A stretch of DNA of 64,000 nucleotides from Certhia americana (Eukaryota > Chordata > Aves > Passeriformes > Certhiidae), in assembly GCA_018697195.1 (NCBI GenBank), contig CM031864.1, forward strand, positions 17,706,531-17,770,530. The letters run 5' to 3'. Shown piece by piece: positions 1 to 14,139 of the stretch (its first letter is position 1; each line of letters begins with the position of its first letter). A model generated the notes under the pieces. That model searched no databases and had not been told where the DNA came from. It saw only the letters and a list, made by a program, of their open reading frames with translations. The position numbers were made by a program, and so were the translations under genes.

Positions 1-180
1 GCTCTGTTACCGCTCGGGCTCCGGGCCGGCTCTGTTACCGCTCGGGGTTCGGGTCGGCTCTGTTACCGCTCGGGGTTCGGGCCGGCTCTGTTACCGCTCG
101 GGCTCCGGGCCGGCTCTGTTACCGCTCGGGGTTCGGGCCGGCTCCGCCAGCGCTCGGGGTTCGGGCCGGCTCCGCCAGCG
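1..180. repeat. 28-bp GC-rich minisatellite, about 6.4 copies
   Basis: Units start at about 1, 29, 57, 85, 113, 141 and 169. Each is a variant of gctctgttaccgctcggg followed by a GC-rich tail ending in ggccg or ggtcg. The last two units carry gctccgccagcg in place of gctctgttaccg. The array is cut by the window edge, so its full length is unknown. Open frames on both strands across it are by-products of the periodic, stop-poor sequence and are not genes. Confidence 0.9.
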
Positions 181-370
181 CACCGTGCCGCAGCTCGCCG
201 ACAGCCCGGGCACCGGCCCTGCCTCCGCGTCCTGCGGCGCTCCCTGCCCTGGCCCCGGTGCTGCCCGTCCGCCTGGGGCCGGCTTGCTTTCGTCTCTCGT
301 TGCGCTGGGCACGGGCGGCGAGGCAAGTGTTGCGAGTTCGCGTGTGCGCCGTTCGCTTCTCGGGCTGCCT
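1..370. promoter_or_regulatory. CpG-rich region upstream of CCDC18, probable promoter edge
   Basis: The first 370 bases are GC- and CpG-rich, and the sequence turns AT-rich at about 370. It lies 300 bases before the first coding exon of CCDC18. In human, TMED5 and CCDC18 are head-to-head neighbours (from memory), so this could be the rim of a shared promoter. No transcription start or untranslated first exon can be fixed from the sequence. From 370 to 633 there is ordinary AT-rich DNA ending in a long pyrimidine tract. Confidence 0.45.
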
Positions 371-676
371 GACACATTGTTGGCAAATAATGTTGAGCTG
401 GTGTTTCCAGTTTTCATATATGGCAAGTCATGAAGCTTTTTTTACTTCATGAATACAGACTTATTCATAAAAGAAGCTCCTCATAAAAGAGACAATTTGT
501 TACTTTTATCTAGTGAACAAAGGAAGTACTGTGTGAAATGTAGGTCTACATATGGAAATTCAGTTTTTTCTTTATTTTTTCTCCTTTCCTTTTCTTTTTA
601 TTTTTCCAAATCGTTTTCATGCCCATTTAACAGTGTTTTAATATTAAATTTTACTTTTGCCTTATGCATGTTACCA

Positions 677-3600
677 ATGGAATGTAGTATGTGGACTTGC
701 TCTAAAAGTGATGTTGACGATGACCTGCTCGCAAATGTACAGTCATTACAGAATCAGCTGAGGAGAACTGAAAAAACCCTACAAACTGTAGAGAAAGAGC
801 TTTCCAGGTACGAGCATGGTGTCTTAGTGTGACTCTGTTGTATTCTGTGTGATGGATTACTGCAATTAGCTCCTTTTGTGCTTTTCATTTGAATAGCCTT
901 TATGAGCAACCTAATAAAGAAACAAGGAATAGTGACTGTTTTTGCTTTTCCTCCAAATACTAGTACAAGTGATCATTACAGCCACTGCTTCGATGAGGTG
1001 ATAGACGTCCCTCTGGAGGACTTTGTACAGCCGAATTACAATTGTCAAGACTTTTCCAGCTGTAAGAAGAATTCTGGTAGAACACCTCACCAGGATTTTC
1101 AAAGAAAATCCCAAGTAAATATTTATCATTGTTACTTCTTTTTATTTCTTTGGCTTTCTATTCTTTGCTATGTTTTTGAACATTTTTGGCTGCTGGGCTC
1201 GGAGTAGACACACTGTAGCATCAGACCATGATATAAAGTGAGCACTCTTAAACATAGTATCACTTCAGTGATACTGAAACCTTCCCTCGGAAGTTTCCAC
1301 TCCCGCCTTTCACTACTTGAGGCTTCTGAGAAGGATGGGGACAACCTTTTAGCAGGTCCTGTTGTGGTAGGACAAGAAGTAAGTATTTTCAACTAGTTTA
1401 GATTAGGTGTAACAAGTGTTTTACTCATGAGGGTGGTGCAACACAGGAACAGGTCCCCCGGAGCCGTGGGCGATCCCCCATCCAAGGAAACATTCAAGGT
1501 CAGGTTGGTCAGGGCTCTGAGCAAGTACATCTGCTTCAGGTTGTCCTCGCTCATCAAGGTGGTTGGAGGAAATGACCTTTAAAGTTCCCTTTCAACCCAA
1601 ACTGGTTTTGATTCTATGATGAATTTTTAGGTAAGTGTGTGCGTATATGTGTATATAAACAAACTTATTTTTATGTCTAGTGTTACTCTGTAGCCACAAC
1701 TTTGGATAAAACTTTGAAAGAAAATGAACATCTTCAGAAGTTGGGTGACCTTCATGAGCAAAATGCATCTTTGACTTCTCAGAACCACTACCTAAAGAAC
1801 AGAGTGGAAACAATGAGCTTTGAATTGGTACAGTCAGAAACAAAAGTATGTATCTTTAGTGTATTCATCGAAGAGAAATGCAAACCCCAAGGCATGCAGT
1901 GGCCATGATTTTTGAGTTTAGAATTCCAAGCAGAATGTGCTGGGTTTTGTGTTACCTTAATTTGTGTAAGTTTAACATTTAGTATATATTTCATTATCAG
2001 TATTAATCTTGGGCAGAATAGTTTGGAATCTATTTCTCCATGGGCAAAACAACTATATTAATTATTGAATTCCATCTACTTATACTCCAAAGTTTAGTCT
2101 ACAGACAGTAAGCCACAGAATGAAAAATACACTATGAAAGAAAATAGTTCAGTAGTGCGTTTAAAACCATACATTCATGTTCTGAGACATTAATGGGAAT
2201 AATGGCACAGTAGTCATTTGTCTAGGAAATGAAAATAGTTGATCTCTCAGGTTGGATTAATATTGCTATTTTGAAAAAAGTGAAGATGAGTTAAAAGGGA
2301 GTATTATATCTAATCAATCATTGTTAGTTTAGTGTACACTTGTCTGTACAGATTTGTTTCAGGACAACGATGTTCTTTTATTTGGTTTATATATAATATT
2401 AATAAAACATATCTATGCTTAGTGGTTTTTGTTTGAGAAATCTTATCTCCAAAACAGTACAAATAAATAGGTAAACAAAATGTTTGACTGCCTGGCGTTG
2501 AAAGAAGAAAGAGCTGGATATAAACCTCTGGGGAATAGCAAGAGACAAGATCAACCTGATCTGATAATGAAATAATTTTGCTAGACAGAATATCACACTG
2601 GAATTGGAAGGAATGTTAAATGAGCAGAAAATTGGAGTTAAAGTGGTATAGATGAACAAATATAATTTACAGTAGGGTTAAGAGCACTGTCATTCAGTAA
2701 GCAGATTCTTCTGTTTCTCACCTGTATTATGCAAATGTTAATGAAACATCAAATATGTTTGTATTTCAGATTTCATATCTTGAGGCCACTTTAGCTACAC
2801 ATTTACTCAGCATTCCGAAGTTGAAAGAACAGATTGTAAATTTGGAAGCAGAAGTTTCAGCTCAGGATAAAATTCTGAAGTAATGTGTAGTTTTAAATCA
2901 ATATTTTATTGTTGCCTTTCTACTAGTCCAATCTCTTTTTAGGGGATGACATCATTTCTGGTGCTGTGTGGGTCATGTAATCTGGGGTCTGAAACTTTCA
3001 TTTCAGAGCCAGTTATAGGAGGAGGGAGGTGGTTTAGTTTGTGCTGAATGTACTTCAAGAAACTGAGAAAAAATAATAAAGACTAGTAAAAGAAACCAGT
3101 TTGTAACATGTGCTGAATAGGAATGTGCTCTTACAACTGGATAGGGTGATTATTTGCTACATGTCCACATATATTCTCTTGTAAGAAGAACACATATTTC
3201 TGAACACAACTGTGTTTTTGTAACATACAGGATTCTTTCTTCATGAATACAATAATCAAGGCAAATGGCCAAATAAAGCTCATGTAAATGCTCTTCAGAG
3301 GTGTCAGGAAGACATACCTGGTTGTCAACCTTCCTTACAACCTCATGTTATGGAATATTCAATTGATATTTCAGCAGTCTGTCGTCAAAAAAATAAGTAA
3401 AAATTCTTATGTTAAATTTGTCTTATAGTATTCTTTCCCAGTTGCACCTCGTGGCAGAGAAAATATGGTTTCTATGATCAGAACTCATGACACAAAGTCA
3501 GCTCTCTGGGTCCTTGGCAGTTGTGACACCTGGTGCCTATTGATAACCTTAGATACCACTCCAGACTGCAGACATACTCCTGGGGAGTCTGAGACTATGG

Positions 3601-6600
3601 GTGTTCCAAATCTAGTTTTGAGAGTTACAGCATGATTGTTTAGCACTTATGGAACATCATGTGCACTACAGAACAACAGAAATCTATTTTCTTTGCAAAA
3701 AGCTCTAATTTTTTTATTATGTGTTGTTTATTTCCTAGAGATGCAGAAGATAGACTAGAACAAAATCAGAAAACAGCAATGGAAAGAGAACACATACTGC
3801 AAAGATATCAAAAGGGCTATGAAAATCTGAAGATTGAGTTAATTGAACAAAGCAAGCAAGGAAAGAGGTAATTAACTAATTTTAATAAATGGAGAATAAT
3901 AGAGCATAAATGTTTATTTCCTTTGGCAATTGTTTGCTTTGTTGAATCAAATTATTTTTCTGTTTTAATGATATTATTTTTTAAGAAAGAGGAAATTCTG
4001 TGGGAAGGTACTGATTATTTAAATGGGCATGATTGAAAACTTGAAATCAGCTGGTAGTTGCAGGCTGATAGCACACACAGGTACCCAGTTTATCAGCTGG
4101 GGTTTTTTCCTTCAGAATGGATATACTGCAGTGGAAAGTTTCAGTGCTCAGAATATATTTTCCCTGAATTATTATTGTCTTTGTCTTGCAAGAACCTGCA
4201 GTGTATGCTCAGTCCTACCAAGTATTCCTTGGTGTGAGGAAAATGATAAAAGAACAACTTAACCAAGAAAACATTTTTATGTTATCCTTAATCTTTCCTG
4301 GCTATATGATACTGTTGAAAAGGGTACTGTGATTCCATCTCAATGCCCATTTCCTTTTCCTATTGCCTCCTTTAGCCTAGTGGCTCTGTCACTGCTGGGA
4401 GGGTTAGGGAATTCGACTGTTGGAAGTTGCTATGAACACTCCTATCATATCCAAAATGTAATTTTAAAGAAGCCCATGGAATAAATAAAAAGATCCATAC
4501 CTTCCCTATTAATTTAACTGATATACCTGGGGAAAAAAGTTACCTGAATTAATGGTTTGGGAAAGCATTTCTTGAACCTTTCAAATGCAAACTCTTTGTT
4601 TGACTTGTGCCTCCCCAAAAAACTACCTCTAACCTTCTTGTGGCAAGAAAACCTGAAATACTGTGGGGCTTGCACTGCTGGTTGAAGAAACATTTTGCTT
4701 TATGATTGTTGTTCCTTCAGAGGATGTGGGGTTGGAACTAGCTGTACTTTGTTACCTAGCTGTAAATGTAAATATTTTTGTACTGTAGAAAAGCCGAGCT
4801 TCTGTCAGATGTTAAATATGATGTCATGGTTAGTATCAACAATTATTACGGTTTACTTTTAATCATTAATTGCAACAACTTACTGTTCTTTACCCAGGCA
4901 AACTGAAGTGTTTTAGAATAATGCTCTTTTGTTCTGAAATGCATTTATCCCCTTCTCTGAATATTTCTGCCATCTCCAAATGGGCACTGGTCCTCAGACT
5001 GAGGATCAGCTGAGGGTCAGCTGCACTCAGATGAGGCACTGCCCCATCCCCAGCTCCCTTAGTAGAAGAGAGAAATCTTATTGAGCAGCAGCAGCAATTC
5101 TTGTGTGCCTATGTGGGCTGTCCTGAACAGACTGCACACCTGAGCTGTGCTGAGGTTACTCTGCCAACTTCTTCCCTAATGGGTAATGACAGGGCAAGGG
5201 GCAGTGGCGTGGAGAGATAGAGGGACACAGTGAGGAGCCTGGGTTGTTTCTTGCAAAAGAGTCTCATATGATATCTGGGGCTTGGAAAGTTGGAAGAAGA
5301 AAGGAATTACCTGGAGCAATTACTGTACTAGTTGTTTTAGTAACTGGAGAAGATAGTTACATTAATGGCTGGAGTTTGTGAGTTTTAAAATTGGTTTGCA
5401 TCTTTTGCTTGGCAGAGCACAACAGCAAAGAAATGAAGCTCTGTTGAATGTGGAGGAGCTGACAAGAGCCTTCACGAAGTATAAAGAAGAAATAACTGAA
5501 AAATTAGAAAAGGTGAGAGGTTTTTCTCCACTTGTATTTGCCATGGTGTTGTTTCTTCCAATAGGCCAGGCAGCTAACAGCAACAGGTTCATCAGTGAGT
5601 CAGTTGTTTCCACTTGTTGGTGCCAGTCTTAAAAGAGGTGGGACAGGGTAAGCAACTGTTTGTGGTGATAAATTCAGTTATATAATTTTACACTGTCTTT
5701 GTACAGTCCGGATTTTTGGAGTATCCTAGTACTGCTGCTGTTTCTTTCCTGCTTGCTACCTGGGAAGTTTACATTTTAAAAATACAAGATCCTTTCAAAA
5801 GCTCTTTTTTCTCTGATTGTATAAGTTGTTCAATGAAGCATGTGCTGAAGAAGTGCTAAGATGAAAATGAAATCATCTCCCAAAGTTCCAACTATCAGAA
5901 TTGTTAATCGTTCCTGCTTTGTGGGAGGAGAAAATACAGTTAGCTTTTTCAGGTTTGTTTTTGTGTTAGACTCCTTTCCTTGTAGAAAAGGGTTGCCAAC
6001 AAAAATATACCCTAAAAAATTAAGTTAATTTTCCCCTAAATGACAGAAAGAGAAAACTTCTTTGCCTCTCTGCTTCTCTTCACAATAGTGAGCAATAGCA
6101 TTATCTACTGACTTCCCAGAAAGACTATAGTTTCATAATATTCTTTTAAAAACAGCCTCTTGACCTTGGAAGCTTAGTTTATTGCTGTACAGTAATGAAA
6201 AAAAAACCCTTGCTTTTTAAGGCTAAAGCTGAAGAAGTAGTCTTGGGAGAATGTTTAATTAATTGTGAAAAAGAAAAAGAGAAGTTGAATGAAAAGTGTA
6301 TCAGCTACAGAAAGGATCTAGACATCCAAGAAGAGCAACTAAGGTAGCACAAAGGCTTTTACAAATTTTCTGCAGTTACTTTACAAGAAATTGCATGTTG
6401 CAATTGTCACTGTGAATGTCCTGCTCAATTCATGTAGTTCAAATGAATACGTTTCAACTTATTTTCTGTAACTAATTTTTAATCCCACATGCTGCTCCCC
6501 ATTCCCAGGAAGGAGCTCCCCCCCCAAGCCTTCTGGGGTACTGGCTGCTCCTGAGGCCATGGGCTGCTCTGGTTTGCTGTGTACCTGTGCTCTGCCCTGG

Positions 6601-9600
6601 GCTGCTCCCCTGGGGGTCCCCTGGCACTGCCAGCTGTGGGTCCCTGCCTGTTGCACACCACGTTGTCAGTCCTTAGCTGCAATGAGGGAGACTCTTGGCA
6701 TCTGATGGGGAGGCTGCACTCAGGCCCCAGTGGAGGTTGTGATGCTCACTGCAGCTTATGGAACAGTCAAACTTGGTTTTGACTGCTCTCTGTCTCAACT
6801 CCAACTGTTAGAAGCTTTTATATTCCTTTTATGTTTCATTTCAAGCTGAAGCCCCCTTTTTTTTCCAAAGTTCTTTAGAAATTCCCTCATTGCTTTAATG
6901 AGGGAAGACAGCTATCAGCTGATTGTCTTTACAATTGTTAGGATTTGACAAACACCTGCACAGGCATTTTGAGTTTATTCAATTTACATGCTTTGTCCAC
7001 ACACACATTTCTTTCTTAATTGTTGTTCTTTAGGCCGTTTTCTCAAGAGTGGGCAGTGTATGAACATCCTTATATTAGCTTGAATCTCCTTAGTAAGTCT
7101 CTGCTTCTAGTAATAAAAATACCTTTTAAATGTCTTTTTAGACAATTAAAGGAAGAGAATCACAGCACAAAAGAAGAAATTAAAGCTCTAGAGGCAAAGA
7201 ACACTGAAATGACATCAATGCTGAGTCAGTCCAATCAGAAGATCATCAAGCTCGAGAGTGAACTTTCTGAAAAAGAAGTAGTACTTAAAGAGAAAAAGGC
7301 TCTAATAAGTGAAAATGAAGAGCTGAGAGCACTCACTGCACAGCAACATTACCACTTGAAATTATGTCAACAAGAAATAGATGATTCAAGGGAAGAGCTT
7401 AACATACTAGAAACCATTATTTCTCAGTTGGGTTTAAGTACATCTGAAGAGGTAGAGTAGTCTTAACAGTGTATCATATTTTGAATAATTTTAAGGACTG
7501 AATTATCCAAACTTTTAATATCCTGGTATATGTGTCTTAAAATTTATATGCCTATATAACACATGAATTAAAGATGCTGTGAAGTATTTTTTCATTGACC
7601 TTTGTTTCTGTTAACTTTTAGTTTAAATCGCACCATTTCAAACACCAGCTACTGAGTTCCTCAGCAGAAGAAGCTACCTCTGAATTTTGTGGTGAATCAA
7701 GTAACCCTTTGATTGCAGACCTAAGGTATAACTTTCTGGTTACTGAACTATGGCAAGAACAGGCACTTAATAAAGTGCTATTAGAAGTAGCATGTAGAAA
7801 GAATGTTAAATAGCTGTCTCTTCCTTTATAGTAGCATTAAACTGGCAATGAAAGAAGCAGAAATTCAAAAGTCTGGTGCAAACTTAACTACCTGTACTGG
7901 AGCTGAGCATCTTTCTAATGGTGATGAAGGACAAGGAAACAGCAGGTTATGTGACCTGGAAACAGAGCCTGTCAGATTGATCAGAAGTCCAGGAGGTAAG
8001 CTTGCTGAAATAGCTCTGCAGTTCTAATTAATCCACAGAACAGAAAATGTTCTGCAAGGGTTCAAGTTGGTTTTCCAGCAGGTATGTTTTGGTTGAACAG
8101 GGAATGTTTTACCACCTTGGAAATTGTCATGTTCTCCAGACATAATCTGTTTCTTTCTTTTGCTGCTTAAGTTACTCTTGCAGCGATAGCTGAGCTAGGA
8201 GTTGTGTTGAAATAGAACCATGTATTTTTTTTCTGTATGCAGGTTTTGCTAAAGCCTCTGTATTTTTTTTTTTTAATCTTTTCTCTGTATCCTGCTGTTA
8301 CAGTATGTCTCTGATTGCTTCTGTCATTACTGTTAGGACTGCTCCATGAAATGGCATCAGGGCACCTATATGATGATGCTGTCTTTATTTTGTTTGTTTG
8401 TTTCTTGGGGTTTTTGTTTGTTTTCACGAGTCACTGCTTTCAGTTACATTATGAGTTTGTGTGTTCTTTTATAAATTAATCCTAAATGTATTTTTTCTAC
8501 TTTGAGAGGGGACAAAATGTCAACAGTTGAAACTTATAAGCAAACAATTTGAAAAGGTGAAGCAAAAATTGCAGAAAGAGATAAAAGAGCTACGTGCTAA
8601 ACTGATAAAAGCAGATGATGAGAATTCTGCCTTGAGGACCAGCATGGCTCAAAGAACCAGTCAGTTTCAAATCATACAGGAAGATCTATTGAAGAAGGCT
8701 TCAAAAACTAGTAATTTAGAGAAAGAAGTAAGTTTTTAAAAGCATTGAAAAGAATACACCACCTTTTCTTTAGTTCAGTAATCAAAGATAGTGAAGACAA
8801 TAGTTTTGGAAAAACTGCATTTGCCATAATTTAAAAATCTGATTAATTTGAGAAAAAGTCAAACTAAACTTTTCAGCAAGCAAAGACTTAGCAGCCTTAA
8901 TTTGTTAGTTGTCTGAAATACTGTTTTAAAGCTGATGTAGTTAGTAGGCTTTTCTGCTACTACTTTGATTTGTTGTGTAGAAAATATGCACAGTCTTGTT
9001 GCTTTGGTGTGGTTCAATTAATGGGTAATCCTAGGAAACAGGTTAAAGGAGCTGTTGTATTTTTCCTCATTAAATGTTACTGTAGTTGCCAGAGATGAAC
9101 ATCATTACCAGAGAGTCACAAAAGAAAAAATTTAAGCTTCAGCTTTTCTCAGGGTGAATAAATTACTAATATTTCCATTCTGGTGCTAATGTGTTGATAG
9201 ACTTCAACATAATGGATTTTGCAGTTATTTCCTAATAATGAATGCAAATGTTATAAATATGTAAAGATACTTCACTGAAAATTAATTGGATAAATTGTAG
9301 GTAAATTGCCCTGAATCTTTCTTTGTAAGTAAAAAAAAAATAATAGTTCAAAAAAATAAGCCAAACAGTTTATTAAAAATACTATAGTAGTTGCTAAATT
9401 GGAATTGGTGATAAGAAAGTGTATACAAATATTTGAATATAACTGAAACAGTTGTCTACATGCTGTTTTGTGCCATATTTAATATTTCAGATAAGAAAGA
9501 AATCTTCTCAGCTTTCTGCACTTGAGAAACAGTTGGAAGAAAAGACTGTGGCTTATTCCACTGCTGCAGAAAGAAATGCTGAGTTGGAACAGGAACTCAT

Positions 9601-12600
9601 GGTAAAATATTCTCAGTGAGAAACCACATTCATTTAAAAATAGATAAATGTTGAACTTAACAGTTGTATTCCCTGTATTCAAAATGTGTGAACTTTCAGA
9701 TCTGCTAAATGATCAGTGCAAATTTTAGGAACACAGATTTTAAAAACAGAATCTTGTTTGAAATAAAACATCATTTGTTCCCCTGCCATTTGTTTCAGTG
9801 AAATACATGTAGATTTGTAAATTAAAAAGTCTTCAAAATGGTATTTTAGAGGTTCCATCTAGCCATATGAACATAGAATTTCTTTTTTTCTTTGTCAGGG
9901 GTTGTTATCTGTGCCATAATCTGTCTTGGTACACATCATGTCTCTGTAGTGGCTGCATTTACTAAGATTCTATACCTGTGGTGTGACATCCTTTGAGATG
10001 ATACGTGCACTGTGAAACTTCAGAATTTTGCTTGTTGTTCCTTTATGAAATCTAGAAACCAGATGATCAAATAAAACACTGTTAATTATCACAGCTAAAT
10101 GTTTTTATTAAGTCCTTTTATTATTTCCAATTCCCAGGGAAAAAACAGATGCATTCAGGAGCTGGAAACAGCTATCAGTGAAGAAATTGAGAAAATAACT
10201 TCTGCTTTTGAAAATGAAAAGTTGCTTCACCTCGAGCAGCACAAAGAGATGGAGAAACAGATTGACCTAGTAAGACCTTTATCATGTGTAGTATATATGA
10301 GTGTTATACTTGGAAACTTTCTTCTATATTAATTTGTCTTGTAATTTCAAGACACAACCATTTAAAAAGTTATGTTGAAAAGCTTTTCTTCTCCCTACAT
10401 TCCCTAACTTTAGTACATTTTCCATCTAACTAGCTATACAACTTTCCCTCTGAAATATTCATATCCTGCTCAACTGAAGAGAAATAAGGACTTAGGAAGA
10501 ATACTGTTCTTCTTTGCTCCAAACATACAGAAAAAAAAAAAAAAGTGAAGCTTCAGTGCCTACTGGGTTTAAAGCATGACAGCTTCTAAAAATGTTCTCA
10601 TTACCTGAACCTCTGCCAATGTGAGCCTTATTTCAGTCTCTAGAAAAAGAAATCTGTTTCTCCATATGATTAGAAATACAACTGACTATTTCTAGCTGTT
10701 TAAGGAGCTTCTCATTTTTTAGTAAAGAATGTATGCATGTCTTATTGTCTTGGCTTGTGACAGACAATTGCACTCTATCTCCCCTAATTCTCCTCTGGAT
10801 TTAAGATACAAAGTGCTTGGGATTTCTTGATAATTTTAAGACAGTGCAATACTGCTGATGGCAGTAATGTATTTAATTTTCATTATAAAAATGATGGGTG
10901 AATAGAACTGAATCACATATCTAGGTGAATAAATTCTTATTAAAATAATAAATATGGTTTACTTATGGACAGCTTCGGACACAGCTGGAAAAGAAACATC
11001 AAAAATTCATTGAACAAGAGAAAATAGTATCTGTTTTACACCAAGAGATTATACATAAACAGCATCACATTGAATCATTGGATGGGCTGCTAAAAGGAAA
11101 CAGAGAGGTAAGGCTGGCTCTTGACTTTCTTTAAATTAAAATCGAACAAGTGACTAAAAATAATGAAAAGCATATCCATAAATACATGGAAAAACTGGGA
11201 AAAATGAAAGATGTTTACATTTTTACTTCTTAATTCTTGTTTGAGTAATTGACTGAATCTAGTGTAGTCACGAATTACTACTACGACTACTACAACATAT
11301 TGTACAGATTTTAATGACCTTTCAGTATTTTCTGTCTTAGCATTCTATTTATGCCTCTGGACTGCCCCTTGGGCTTCTCTCTAATCAAAGGGAAGAGATC
11401 TGGATAAAGAATGATTGCATCTATCCTGCACTACGTGGAAAACCAATAATGTTCCAGTATGATATTGTTTTATTCCTTTTAATAATGCCTGGTGCTGCAG
11501 AATATGAAGAGACATCTCTTAGCAACCAAATTCACTTCAGAGTATCATGTACATAAATACATTATACAAGCAATTGTGTTTTAGATACACTGATCTGCAT
11601 TTTTTTACCTTGATTCTGAGTTTTTATTTAATTATTTATAATTTTACATAACATAAATGTTATAATGTTCATATTTGTTTCTCTTGAATAAAAACATCTG
11701 TAAAAACAGGAAATGGAAAATCAGAATGTCAAGAAAGATCAAGGACTGAAGATGCTGGAAAGTCAGTTAACAGAAGAAAAAATCAAAGTTAGTAAACTCT
11801 CTGTAATGTTCAAGTAATAGTTTTAAAGTTTGCAGAAATAGTGTATTTCCTTTTATCTTTTAGACAAAAACTGTTTTATATAAATTTGTCTTAAGTAAAT
11901 ATGCCAGGAGTCATTTATCTGGTATCTGTTGTTTCATTTTAGTTTGTTTTCTTTTTTTTTTTAATTAAAATAAGTATGATGAAACCTACAGCAAGAGATT
12001 ATGCAATGCATAATTGCTTAATGCAATTACTGTAGTTACAAATAGGGCAAACTTGTGCTTATTGTACTCTTAAAGTCCAACATTGTCTCATAGAGCTCAT
12101 GTTATACATGGTTTTGGTCTACATATGGCATGTATTTTAGATATATGTGATATTATAATGTTGATCATGTTTTTAGTCATCTCTAGCTCTTCCTAGTGTT
12201 TGCCTGATAAACAGTTTCCATGCAGCACTTGTAACAGGATTTTAATAAACCAGTGCCATGCGCAGATTTACCCCAGTCAGGTTTCAAAGTATTAAATCTT
12301 CAGGATATCAGTGGAAGAACATACTGGAGATTTTGCTGCTTTATGCTCTTTCTGAGCTTGTGTTGGACCAATTTTCTATCCAAGTGGCTTTGTAGTACTT
12401 GGGATGTTTTCCAGAGACTTAAAATTAAGACATGTAGCAATTTCTCTTCAAAAAGCTCTTGAATCAACTGTGGACAGAGATACAAAGTCCAGTATGGTTT
12501 AGAAAACTGGCAGTCTGATTGCAAAATTGAAAGAATTAGACATTCTGCAGCTAAATTCAGCGCAATTCTCATTGATGAGGAATCCTAGTGTTGAAGCCAA

Positions 12601-14107
12601 ATAGTTAAGAAAAGCTGAATTACTATGCCTTAAGATCTCTGGGGGCTTGTTTGTTATAGTTTTTATCAGTTCAAAGTTAGAAGGTATTTGTTATAGATTA
12701 CTCAAACCCAAATATACATTAAAAGTGTAAAATAGATTGAGAGTGTTGACACTGCTCAAAGCTCTTCCTTGCCCGTTTGGTGAAACTCAAGCACTGTCTC
12801 CCAGTGCAGAAAGGGAAATCATGCTGCTTGGTAACTTTTTGAAAATAATTGTATTAAGATCTGAGGGGTTTGTTTGAAAAACGTGTGTCAACTTACCTAT
12901 GATGATAATTCCAAATGTATTTATGCAGTTCTCTATGTAATGAAACAAGATGGATTAATGATTTGGTATTGAATTTATGTTTGTTTTTAAATTCTAGCTA
13001 CCAACAAATGTCTTCTCATAACTGATAGTCTCATCTGATATAAACACAGTCTAAAGTATTGTAATTTTGAATTTAATAAATAATTTTAATTTTTGAAGAC
13101 TATTTCAGCTTTAAAGATTACTATAATCCTCTAAGACTGCTTTAATACTATTATGATAAAAATTTGGTTTTCTGATGTTTTACACAAAGCTGTCTTTTAA
13201 TACAGTTTTTAAACCAGTTAATACAAACCATGCCATGTAATTTTTAATATTCTGTTGCATTCACCTAGGTACGACAATTTGAGTCAGCACTAAATGTATG
13301 TAAGGAAGAAGTTGCACTGTATTTGAGTCAGTCACAAAAAAATAAGGAGATATTTGAAAACCAGCTGAAAGAAAGGTCTGAAGAGGTAACAGGTTGTTTT
13401 CCAACTCTTCTGCATTGCAGAGAACACTTGTTATGATTGATTTAATCTAAAAGTTTGTGAAATGACAGCCAAAATTTGCATCAGGATCTCTGAATGGGAA
13501 GTAAGCTGGGAAAAAAATATGCATTTTGTAAGGGTAAAGGGGATATTCATAACTCAAAAGCACGGGGTAAGTTAAGGGAAAAGAAACACTAAGATAGATG
13601 AATTGTTGCAAAAAGTAAGAAAATCAGAAAAATATGAAACACAGCATTATCTTGTTAAAAATTGAGAGAGCACTATTGCAATATAAATTTAAGTGCACAG
13701 AATTGACCTGGGTTTCAACTGTCTTAATGGGGATAAAAAAATGTTTACTTCTAGACCCTGAGTTTTATCATACTTTCCACTGCTGCTTGAAAGCAAGAAA
13801 GAGCTAACTTTAAATATTAGAATGAATTTGTATTTGTGGGTGAACTAATTATATAGTAGGCTGATCATGTCAGTGCTGGCCTCCCTGCTGAGAGAGGCTT
13901 TAGTCAGGTGAAGGTTGCTGGACCCCACTGCATATGAAGGGACTGGATGCTGTGTGAAACATCAAGTGTAGCAAGTGAGTCTTTATAATTATGACAACTG
14001 TTTTCATAAATAAATTCCATTCACTGCTTCTCTTCAGAGTGAGCAGTTAGTGATTTCTTTCTGGTTTTTTTTTTTTTTTAATTTTATAAACCCTTTTTTT
14101 TTTTTTT

Positions 14108-14139
<32 letters not shown>

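Noticed and set aside
3420..3640. Possible second CR1 fragment (tttctatgatc, gttttgag)
   Set aside because: Only short words match; the ordered CR1 3' end seen at 1430-1622 is absent.
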